A stretch of DNA of 64,000 nt from Serpula lacrymans var. lacrymans S7.9 (taxonomy: Eukaryota > Basidiomycota > Agaricomycetes > Boletales > Serpulaceae). Below, piece after piece: positions 12,020 through 21,493 of this stretch; the stretch's first letter is position 1, and each line of letters starts with the position of its first letter. Location of the stretch: the NCBI RefSeq assembly GCF_000218685.1, contig NW_006763294.1, positions 372,001 to 436,000 on the forward strand. The letters run 5' to 3'. Position numbers and translations under genes: made by a program. Below the pieces are notes generated by a model. That model saw only the letters and a program-made list of their open reading frames with translations. It searched no databases and had not been told where the DNA came from.

Positions 12020-13398
12020 CATGTCCTAATGGGCCTCTGTTATTAGACTTTATTTTTTGTAGAAGAGCTACTATCGTTGGACACCGGATGCAACCGGTAA
12101 GAGATATGCACTTGGGCCTCCAGAGGCTCAACGATCACTGTACAGGTAGCTAGAAAATTGTCAGATGTAGAATATAGTATAGAGAATATAATTGTGAAAG
12201 AATTTAGTGAATAGCTTATCTGTAGCAACAACGACAGACCTGACACTATGCTCTTGAACTCCAGAAGTGTGAATTTTGAGGGAAAGATGGCCGGATTTGA
12301 CCAGATATCGTGCTGGGAATATTGCAATATCTCTCTAGAAAACGTCAATAGGTAGGCCCCTACAATGCCAGATACTTACTGAGCTGATTGGGGCCTCAAA
12401 GCGTCTGGAGAAACGAAAACAATGATGGAGTCGTGACTAGGCGACCGAAACAGGCAACCACAAGATAATCAATCAAGGACCGCTAGCTCCGCTTCGGTAC
12501 GTACCGCACATACCACCAGCGTCAGGACTTGGTGTGACCTGGCGGAATTTGACTTGTAAGCTCCGCCTGATTTGGTCTGTGAGTGCCGCTGTGACCCAGT
12601 GTGACCAGAAATTGCAGAGCCATTCCAAAACATGTGTCGTCTTTTCGGTTTTGTTCCGCTGCTCCAATGCTTCAAGTTCTTGCTTATTTTTCTACATAGG
12701 CAGCTAGAACACTAAAAATTATATCTACTGGTCGAGTTCCGACAGTCTAAAGCTCAACGACTGGTGAGTTATTCACCTTCTCCCCAGACCAATTGCACCT
12801 ATTGTCCAACGATAGTATAAATTTATTCATATTTGTCGTAATTTGAGCACACCATATCCTCAGAGCAATGAAATATCATGGCCCTCCGGGGCAGACCTGG
12901 ACCCGGCATTTACCGATTCGCATTCAACGATTGATGTTCATGATCGGTTTTTTGACTTGCAAATCCTTTTTTTTGTTTTCTTTGTATTGCGAGACAGAAT
13001 GTGTCAAACTCTTTACTGGCATGATATTTCGATTGGGTGTGTCAGATGTCGCGCCATTTAGCGGCATGAGCGTCGATCATTTGGAGTGCACCCAACCACG
13101 AAAGAGAATCACGAAAGAGCATGGGGAAGGCACGTGATGAACCGGACCGACAACCGACAAAAACCACGACAGGAATAATCACAGAGTAACGCACGACTAT
13201 CAGTCAAACGACTGCGCGCACTTTCTATCTACTTTCATGGTTCATGGACAATATAAACTATAAACATATGGAGGGCTACAAGAGACCTTTAAAGAGCTTT
13301 CTGCAGATATATCTTCAAGTCAATTGGGGCTGATCCGTGCATAATAGAATAACGATCTACTCAGGAGGCCAATTCCCGGGCTACTTTGTAATCAATTA
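12020..13398. other. Intergenic region, no gene supported
   Basis: The two flanking genes converge here, so both 3' ends lie in this stretch. Overlapping short ORFs around 12470-12675 and 12843-13137 show no family motif and look like chance open frames. Confidence 0.5.
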
Positions 13399-14392
13399 TC
13401 AGTAAAAATATGAATAGCAGTCGACTTCAATTAATTGACGTACGAAGTATCTCTGGTGTAGTTGAGACCCTGTCTTTTCAATCAAAGCGATCTCTTCAGC
13501 AGTCAAATCGGGAACATTAACGGTATCAACGTATTCCCTCGCCCGCTCCGCTTTGGAAGTAGTTCTAATTCCATTGTATCAGGCTGTGTATAACAGCGTA
13601 ATCTGCATGAAACTCACGTAATGACAAGGATACCGTTCTGCTTTAGCCACTTGTTCAAGACCTGACTGTCAGTGACAGGTTGTCCACGAGTGGTTTGCAA
13701 TCTTTGTCTGATGCTTTCTATGACGGGATCTAAAGGACCACCTTTGCCGCGGAAAAGAGGCGATAAACCAGCGTACGACGAGGTGACAATGCCATGTTGT
13801 TTGTGAATCTCGAAAACGGGCTGAAGAGCTTTCCACACATATGGGTGAAGCTCAATCTAAGCGCGCGATGAGATAAGGGTGATAATTATAAACAAAGTAG
13901 AAATCGAACCTGGTTGACAGAAGGAGGAATGGTGGCAACTTCGAGAATTTCCTCGAGGTGCTCCACCGCGAAGTTGGAAACACCGATAGACTTTGTCAAG
14001 CCGTCCTTCTTACACTCTTCCATGCCCTTCCACACTTCTTTCAACTGCCCTTTATGATTATTTGGGGTATGAATCAAGTACAGGTCCGCCTGATCCAATC
14101 CAAGTTTCTTTAAGGACTCTTGCAAAGCGCTCTTTGGCGTTGCACCGGGTTTCAATTTGGTTAATTTGGTTGTTACGAACAACTCTGAGCGTGGTTTCCC
14201 AGACTGAACCACACCGACGCCCAACGTCTCTTCATTATTATACACTTGCGCACCGTCGAGATGGATGAAACCATTCTGAATAGCGACGCTCACAGCTTCT
14301 GCAGCGTCTTTACTGTAGAGGGCGGTTCCAGTGCCGAATCCGATCCAGGGGACAGAGTTGCCATCGTTCAAGAGGAGAGTTGGGACAGACAT
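13399..14392 (-). CDS. Aldo/keto reductase (AKR superfamily)
   Basis: NAD(P)H-dependent cytosolic carbonyl reductase with a (beta/alpha)8 barrel. Three exons (14392-13910, 13856-13618, 13564-13399) join in frame to 295 residues, close to the family norm of 280-330. The N-terminus carries the hairpin and start of the barrel (SVPWIGFGTGTA). The catalytic tetrad is visible: Asp in HLDGAQ, Tyr in QVYNNEE, Lys in FVTTKL and His in LIHTP. KSIGVSNF and the cofactor region TTSKAER follow. The start at 14392 gives the usual short N-terminus (MSVPTLLLNDG); an upstream in-frame ATG at 14512 would add 40 residues unlike the family and would overlap the TATA element. It is most like the xylose reductase/glycerol dehydrogenase-type fungal AKRs, but the substrate is not determined. 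It may belong to the neighbouring specialised-metabolism genes. Confidence 0.88.
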
Positions 14393-15252
14393 TATGCACG
14401 TCTGATAAGAGGGAATGCAGGAAAGAGGTGCAATGGATGTGAAAGGCGCAGACGAGAGGCTTATATATCTTTTATAAACCTGGTTGACTAAGAGACGAAG
14501 CCCTGCGGTCATAATCGCTCGTGACCGTAATCAAGGTGAGACTTTGCGTGCACGGCAGACGGCTTTGCTTTCCAGGCGCTGATTCCCAAGAATGCCAACA
14601 GATTCGCAAGTCCATTGGGAGATATTTCAAGGTATGTCATGTGATACCGATAGTGAACATTGTCCAGGTGACAGTATGGCGCACCAATGTTACCAATCTT
14701 CTAGGGATTCGCATTGGACATCGAGACTTCTTGATATCTGTGGAAACGAGGTTCCAGGATGCATAATGATTAACGGCAATATCAACTTGAAAGAGATAGT
14801 GAAAGGACTCCATAAACACTTGATCCGCATCCGGTCCACCGTGACCGTAGTAGGCCTGCCCTAAAGACCCTCAATATATATCACCCCGTTCCTTATTTTA
14901 TTTTTCTTCATCTTTTAACAACTACCCAGGCGCCGGTTTACCACATGTTCGATTGTCGTACGTTTCAGTGACAATCTTTCATCTCTGAGTGCCTCAGAGC
15001 AGATTCCACGTTGCACTTACTTTGGCCGACCATCCTACCAAATATTCTATGGATGAAGTCGGTCACCTGGTGTACCGACAGATCACACCAGTCAATATTT
15101 GTTTTGTTAGGACGTATTTTACAGAACAATCCATGTCTTGTTGATTGTGATTTATTTTTGTGTGAATGTACATTGTATTGTGCAAAAAACAGTTACAAGT
15201 CTCAGTGGACGAACATGCGACAACAAAGACTACTCTTCAGTTAATCCAATAA
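14393..15252. other. Intergenic region with the reductase promoter
   Basis: This stretch contains the TATA-like element and upstream region of the reductase, and the 3' flank of the aminopeptidase, which is on the same strand. The short open frames (for example 14521-14864 and 15011-15244) have no recognisable content. Confidence 0.5.
14459..14470 (-). promoter_or_regulatory. TATA element of the aldo/keto reductase gene
   Basis: On the minus strand the sequence reads GATATATAAGCC, a good TATAWAW match, about 70 bases upstream of the chosen ATG at 14392. That distance suits a short fungal 5' leader. It supports 14392 rather than 14512 as the translation start. Confidence 0.45.
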
Positions 15253-17088
15253 TTAGTCTGCAGTCAGTGTCTCATCTAACCCTGCGAAACCTTCAAAGAA
15301 CGAGCTGAAAAGATCGATAGCATGCTGGACGTCCTGAGTGCCTGCCGTCTCACGGATAGAATGCATTGACAGCATAGCATTACCCACGTCCACCACCCGA
15401 ATTCCTATCTTCGACAACATTGGTCCAACAGTTGAACCGCAAGCTCTGATGTTGAACAACAGATAAGTGACAGCGACATCGGGCAGTAACGCGATATGAC
15501 GTACATATCATTCCGTACTTCGAACTCTTGCACTTTGCCACCTTTGCGCTCAACGAGCTTCTTGACTATGAAAGACCCAATAGCATCGCTGGAATACCTT
15601 TGCTGCGCGTTTGTTTTGATCACGATACCACCGTTCATAACCGGCTTATGGTTATCTTCATGCTTAGAAGTGTAATTCGGGTGCACAGCGTGGCCCATGT
15701 CAGCCGATATCAAAAATGACCGAGCCACGGACTGAGATAGAAGCGAAGGGGTCGGTGAAAGCCTACTCAATAGCGATGGGATCAACGAGGATTGGGCTCC
15801 GGAATTTGATACGCTACCGATTTCCTCATGGTTAAAGAGAGCAATGCAATTTACGTTGCCTTCTAGCGTACTGAAAGCTGGGAGAGAAGCATGTCCTGAA
15901 AGAGCTTCTACAGCACAGAAACTGATGCACAGGGTAATCAGTTGGCCGCCAAACCAAGAGGATACCGGGAGACTCACGAAGATAACAAGTTATCCAGGCG
16001 TGGACTGAAGATGAATTCATTTTCAATTCCACCCAAAACGGAGGGTTGGGTGTCATAAAGTGCCCTGAACGATAGTCAGCTGGGATATGGACGAATTGAT
16101 TGCGCAAAGAATGCTTACAGTTCAAAGTCATGTATTTCTTCGGGTGCAATGGAAAGTTCTTGGGCTAATGCGGCAAGAAGAGCGGGGTGGTGGTTTTCTT
16201 GAATGCTTGATGGGTTGGCATTGGGTTTCGGGACGTTACTTTCCTTACCATCCTCAGAAGAATCTGCGCCACCATTTAATTGCGAGGCGATAAGTCCGAG
16301 GATGGGCACAAATTCGGTTTCCTTATTGAATTTCAACGAATCATTGACGTTTCTATCCACTGAAAAGAAAGCGCTGAAATATACCATAAACCAAGCCATA
16401 CATGGGTAGATGAAACTTACAGTGGATTGCCAAGGTCGGAATGCGCAAGAGAGGTCTGTCGATCTTGACGAGCTTTGAATTGAAGCTACCGTCGCGTTGT
16501 GTTACCACAACTCGACCTGCCAAAGACAGATCGCGATCCAGCCACGAATGCCAGATGCCTCCGCCATACGTTTCTACTCCCACTTGGAGATAACCAGCTT
16601 TGGATTTCTTCGAGATTGGTCGTACCTAATGTGGAATATGATGTAAGGCGAGGGAGGCTATTGTGGAATTCACAACTCCCGGCGACTCACACGAAGATTG
16701 GGGCTGTCAACATGAGTAGCCACGATAGAAAGGCCAGCTCCTTGTCTCCAGCTCCTTGGAAGTGTAAACGCGAGGAGTGAACTCTGGTTCCTGATGGTTC
16801 GACCTTAATCAACACGGAGATGGGACTGCATGGGACTGCACTCACCTCGTGAAATAATACCTCCCCCCAGGTGCTAGATTTTTCTCCCAGTCATCCTTTT
16901 CTCTGATCTGAAGTACTAGATTCAAATACGAGTCGAAAGCACTGGTACTATCGTGGCCTTACCTTGGAAAAGCCAGCAGCCTCCAATCGTGCAGATGCGT
17001 TGTGTACGGCGTGGAACGGTGTTGGAGATGCGTTTACAAAGGCCAAGAAGCGTTTAGCGGCCTCAGGACTTGTTGGATAAAGCATCAT
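15253..17088 (-). CDS. Aspartyl aminopeptidase, metallopeptidase family M18
   Basis: Removes N-terminal Asp/Glu from peptides; the family forms large cytosolic oligomers, and the yeast relative Ape4 can be carried to the vacuole. The start at 17088 gives MMLYPTSPEAAKRFLAFVNA, matching the usual M18 N-terminus, and SPTPFHAV follows. Metal-ligand regions are seen in order: His in ATHVDSPNLRVRP, Asp in FSPRLDNL, the Glu pair in LFNHEEIGS and Asp in ISADMGHAVHPNY. The C-terminal HSIRETAGTQDV precedes the stop at 15253. About six short introns interrupt the gene; one falls directly after the RLDNL region. The predicted length is near 480-500 residues, normal for M18. It looks intact and housekeeping, although it sits between candidate secondary-metabolism genes. 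It is divergent from the adenylation-domain gene, 409 bp away. Confidence 0.92.
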
Positions 17089-17497
17089 ATTCCTTTGAAG
17101 ATAGTATGGGACCGTGAGGGATACCACTGTGAGTGCTAGTTCGCCTTGTTATCAGTGTGTGCATTACGGCATCACAGCGTTCGGAGTTCGAAACATCTTG
17201 ATATAATATTGCGATCCTGACATTTATTAAATCGAAATATCACTGGTCACCTGACCGAAATTGGTCCTAAAAAGTATGTTTAAACCCAAATGGGATTAGC
17301 TCATACTTTTGAATTGCGCTTAGCCATAAAACTATCAAGCGAGTTCGACCACTTTGCAGATGCGGTTGACTTTATTCGGTTTGTTCTCGGATTAGTTCGA
17401 TTCATCATGTCAGGTTCGACATAACATCCATTCAAGTTTTTTTTTTTATACAAAAACCGGCTAGGAATGTCTGAACGTTGGGAAACCATTTTTCACC
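17089..17497. promoter_or_regulatory. Shared divergent promoter region (M18 peptidase / adenylation gene)
   Basis: These 409 bases separate two genes transcribed away from each other, so both promoters must lie here or overlap the 5' ends. A T-run of about ten lies at 17437-17449, about 50 bases before the adenylation gene's ATG. No specific binding site could be assigned. Confidence 0.45.
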
Positions 17498-19340
17498 ATG
17501 TCCGCGTCCAAGGATCTCATTGAGCTCTTTCGCCAACAGGTGGAGCTTCAACCCACAGCTATTGCCATCCAGGACGATCATCATACCCTCACTTACTCAG
17601 AATTGGAGCGATGGTCGAATAACCTTGCTCATGAAATTCGCTCCCGTCTCAAAAACAATCATGAACAAGGTCATAATATAGTCGCAGTTTTCATCCCTCG
17701 TTCAGCTCTTCTCGTCGTCTCCATTTTTGCCATTGTTAAAGCAGGCTTCTCATATTTGCCTCTCGACATATCCTCGACATCAACCAAGCTTGATTCTCAA
17801 ATTTCGCAAGCAGGTGTTTGTCTTCTGCTAACTGTGTCATGGCACAAGCTGCCTACTCTCGAGCAGGATATCTCTTTCGACATAGTCCCTTTCGTTGATC
17901 GTACCTGCGTTTCTAGCCATACTGAGCTGCCACCATTCGATCCCGACCTGCGAAATGATATTCTTGCTGTATTATTCACATCAGGCAGCACTGGGCCCCC
18001 GAAGGGAGTCCTAGTGAAGCATGTAAATGACAGTCTCACTACTTAGTTTGTTTTTTCTGACGTTGATCTTTTCATATAGATGGGTATTTTGAATCTGGTC
18101 TATAACCCGGTTATGGATATCCAGCCAGGCGACCATGTGGGGATGGCCATTAATCCCGCCTTCGACGCTTCTGCAATTGACATATGGGGCACTCTTTGTC
18201 ACGGCGGGACACTTTTTGCCTATAATGCCCCCTTGGGAGACGCTGAAACCGTCGTCTCATTTATCCGAGAGAAAAAAATTAACAAGCTTGGTCTACCGAC
18301 TCCAATTTTCCATCATATCACTAGTGACGTGTCCAACGTGGCCTCTCTGACTACTACACTTCGCATGTTGTCTGTTGGTGGGGAGAAACTGAAAACCGCT
18401 AGTGTCCAGAGCTTCTTCCGCCATGCATCCACCGCTAGTAGCCTGAGCTTGATCAATGCGTATGGCCCTTCTGAAGCCTCTGTCTGCACTACAGCTTTCG
18501 CAATATCTTCGTTAGACATGGCCAATGAATACGATGATTCGACTTCCCAATCTATTCCCATTGGTCGCTGCATTCCTAACGCCAGCGTATACATTTTGGA
18601 TGATAATCTTCATCCTGTGGACACCGGTCTTCCTGGTGAGATATGTATTGGCGGGGTGGGTCTCGCTGCAGGATATATTGGCCAGGAGCATCTGACAGCA
18701 AAGAAATATGGTGCGTACATTCATCCCCGTCCAATTACTATTACTGGTGTTGAATCAATATTTCTCAGTTATGGTCAATAATCTCGAAGGACATGGTTCT
18801 TCGACTCGGGTTTATCGTACTGGTGATATCGGCAAGTTCGTCAAGTCTGGCGATGAACTTCTGCTACACTTCATGGGTCGGAATGATTTCCAGGTACAGA
18901 TTCGTGGTCAGAGATTCGAGCTTGGAGAGATAGAGGCCATTTTATGTGCTGGACCTGGCGATATTGGCCAAGCTGCTGTCGTCGTCGCTGGAGATGACAA
19001 GCTCATAGCTTATGTGGTTCAAAATGTTGATATCGACTATCAAAAGTCACCAGATTTTAAAGCTTCCCCGACTCACAACCGACTCGGTAATTCTCATACG
19101 AAACCTGCCACGACTTCCTTCCGTACCCACGACTTGATCGCAAGGTTGCGCAAACATTGTCGCGAGAGACTTCCGTCACACATGGTACCTCATCGTATCA
19201 TCATCAAAAACAGTCTACCTCTCACACACAATGGCAAAGTGGACCGGAAGATGCTAGCTGAACCCGGAATGTGGGTGGAGAACCAGCCCCCTGGTTCTAT
19301 GCTGGAACTAGATTATCCCAAAAGCGAAACCCAAGCTTGA
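17498..19340 (+). CDS. NRPS-like adenylation (A) domain protein, truncated before its carrier domain
   Basis: ATP-dependent activation of an amino or aryl acid as acyl-adenylate. Three exons (17498-18022, 18080-18710, 18769-19340) join in frame to 575 residues. Core motifs run in order: A3 LFTSGSTGPPKGVLVKH, A4 FDASAIDIWG, A5 NAYGPSEASVC, A6 GEICIGGVGLAAGYIG, A7 YRTGDIG, A8 QIRGQRFELGEIE and A10 NGKVDRKML. The Asp of FDASAIDIW, which normally binds the substrate amino group, is present, favouring an amino-acid substrate. The ORF stops at 19340, just where an NRPS would enter its thiolation domain; a decayed carrier follows (next entry). The product may be an orphan A domain that could only work on a carrier in trans, or an early-stage pseudogene. 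It could also be one half of an originally larger NRPS or reductase. Confidence 0.85.
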
Positions 19341-19557
19341 GTTCAAGCTTGTAGGGTGTCGAAGAACTAGGCAGCATATCCGATTTGGAATGAACGTAAA
19401 TAGCTTTTGGACATTCTGACTCTGGTTTGATGTGAATTACGTTCCTCTTCAATCTGACTTCATCGTATTAGGCCTCCATTCATTTCGTGCTCTCGCACTC
19501 CTGAGTGCACTCCGCACCCAGTTCTCTGTCCTAGGTCTCCCTTTGCGTGTTATATAA
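19341..19557 (+). pseudogene. Remnant of a carrier (thiolation/PCP) domain
   Basis: Directly after the adenylation ORF, reading on in its own frame gives a helix-like stretch interrupted by four stops (19338-19340 and three more before about 19430). A shift of one frame then exposes a piece from 19453 with SDFIVLGLHS followed by FRALALLSALRTQF. This matches the carrier-domain pattern DxFxxLGG(H/D)S-(L/F)xAL. The serine codon that would carry phosphopantetheine is TCA at 19480-19482. The second Gly of LGGHS is Leu here. The frame ends at TAA 19555-19557. Stops plus a frameshift make this a degenerate domain; I see no intron that removes all the stops and keeps the motif. Confidence 0.6.
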
Positions 19558-20108
19558 TACTTAATATCCCAATACCCAATTGTAACAGCTTTATACTTAG
19601 GGGACTAAATTGAATGTTGCTCGAGTATACATGTGGTCACAGATCTATGCAAAGTTTCTGCTCAAACTTGAGCGTCGTGATCTGGTCGCGAAAACGGTCG
19701 TAGACAAGATTTTCCTGAAAGTGCACTTAGTAAAGCTGTCTCGTCATTGGTCAAACTGTCCACTGATGAAACGACTAGAATGAACTACTAATGCTAATGT
19801 AATAGAAGTCGCGGTAAATGAGTACAAAGAACCCGAACAACAAAACCAAAATCATTTGCCCTCTCCTGACAAAGCAAAAATTGTAGCCGACTACATAACA
19901 TACTAGCTACAGTATGATATTGCACAATGAAAATACGGAAGTCTGACATTAACATCGCATACTGCAACCAATGTGCAGCGAATACACCAGAAGTAGAAAA
20001 CGAAAGCCTGATTGACAAATGAAGGGATGACAAATGGAGTTACGCGAGAACGTCTGGAAAGTTTTAATCGCTAAAATACCAGTACGATGAATAAAACTGT
20101 GAACAGTC
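19558..20108. other. Intergenic region after the NRPS-like remnant
   Basis: No further NRPS domain (condensation, reductase or thioesterase) was recognised in any frame. It also contains the 3' flank of the convergent membrane-protein gene. Confidence 0.45.
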
Positions 20109-20777
20109 TCATTCCTTTGAGCGCACGATATACCCACCACCACTGTGTCGACAGTATGCTGGTGGAGGGGCATCAAGCTCGAAGCTGCCAGAGATTGGTG
20201 TGAAACTCCCTCGTATCGTACCACGTTCTTCATGCAACGACGTTGGGTGATTGGGCGGTAGCGAAGGTGAGGGATATGGTGGCGATAGGTGTTTATCCAA
20301 CTTTAGAGCACCAGAAGGACCGTATTGATCAATTGGATCAGGATCAGAAAAGTCCCAAGCTCCATTGTCACGCTGATGTGCAACACGAAGCTGAGAAGCT
20401 GGTGTGGTCTCTATGCAATGACGGCACATCAGACAAAAAAAGAAGTTGGTCAAATTACGGGAATTGAACTTACTGAAGCCAAATTTGGGGGTTTCCGAGG
20501 TAAGTTTTGAAGAGCCTGATGGTGTGAAGAGCGGTGTATTTAGATTCAAGGTCAAGTTACGCTTTGGATTGGAGATCTGGCCATATTCTTGCGAGGGACT
20601 AGTAGGCGCTCGGCGTAATCGGAGAGTCAAGCAGGTGATGAGAGTGAACATGAGGATGCCGACAATGGCAACGGTGATAGCCAAGGCTGCAACGCGCCCA
20701 TTTCGTGGCGGAGACAACGAGGTACTTGAGGTAGAAGTCGGAGACGCTGGATCATCTATTGTGTCGGTGAACGGCAT
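20109..20777 (-). CDS. Single-pass membrane protein of unknown function
   Basis: Not recognised as a named family. From the ATG at 20777 (MPFTDTIDDPASP) come a Ser/Thr/Pro-rich stretch, one strong membrane helix (AALAITVAIVGILMFTLITC) with basic residues after it (LRLRR), and a long hydrophilic tail rich in Pro, Ser and Tyr that ends at the stop at 20109. A 63-bp intron (20411-20473, GTAAGT...CATAG) is needed to remove a poor stretch; it joins TPKFGF to KTTPAS in frame. The architecture resembles fungal Mid2-like or other single-pass surface sensors, but the extracellular part is very short with this start. A splice acceptor just before the ATG suggests that another exon, possibly with a signal peptide, lies upstream between 20800 and 21120. 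The true start is therefore unresolved. Confidence 0.55.
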   Translation of the reverse strand: MPFTDTIDDPASPTSTSSTSLSPPRNGRVAALAITVAIVGILMFTLITCLTLRLRRAPTSPSQEYGQISNPKRNLTLNLNTPLFTPSGSSKLTSETPKFGFSKFNSRNLTNFFFCLMCRHCIETTPASQLRVAHQRDNGAWDFSDPDPIDQYGPSGALKLDKHLSPPYPSPSLPPNHPTSLHEERGTIRGSFTPISGSFELDAPPPAYCRHSGGGYIVRSKE

Positions 20778-21493
20778 TTTTTGGGGCTGTTGTGGATTTA
20801 AACATTCAGATACAATAAATGATAAAATGAACAGAATGCCAGTCTCGTCCAATACGCACCAGTAAATCTAAGTTTTGCAACTGGAGAAAAAAGAGTGTGA
20901 AGGTACAACAGATCCAAAGATATTGCGAAGATTTCTGCGAGGAAGAGCGAGAGCCCCACCTTTTCCATGAATAAATAGTACGACTGAAACCGCTGAATAA
21001 CTTACTATTCCTAATAAGGAAGGTAGTTGTACGAGAACCGATATCTGCACTACCGTGGAGCAGCGAAGTCGCAGAAATCCTGGTCGAGGACAGTCTCCAG
21101 CGTGAATGAGAGAGCAAAGACTTGGAGCAGGATGTGGTTCAAGTCAACAGACGTCGGAACACTTAGCGCTGTTCTCCTTAGTTCTTCACTCAAGTCGCTC
21201 CAACGAAGCTTAGAATCTAGGGTCCAAATGTGCTAGTGTGGGAATGCTCACTTCGCATTCACGTAAATTACGTAATTTCATATTTACTTTTCGGTGCCGT
21301 CCATGTTTGGCTATTCACAATTTCTGTGACTCTGGGATAGCATCAGCCTCGTGCATAACATCCTACTTTTCTGTTTTCCAAACTGCCTCGACAAACCACT
21401 TTTGCAAGGATAAAATCGAAAGAGGGACCACCAGAGACCCTAGGAAAATCTGAAATCCAGTCCTGGTTGGCCGGAACATCAACTTTGGACGAC
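20778..21493. other. Divergent gap between the membrane protein gene and GCN1
   Basis: This gap should hold the promoter of GCN1 (+) and the missing 5' exon or exons and promoter of the membrane protein (-). A hydrophobic minus-strand frame starting MEKVGLSLFLAEIFAIS (around 20960) could be a signal-peptide exon, but its splice phase does not fit the next exon. Confidence 0.35.

Noticed and set aside
12469..12675. Two overlapping minus-strand ORFs downstream of the ABC transporter
   Set aside because: No motif, no splice support and similar coding-like scores in two frames, which points to random composition.
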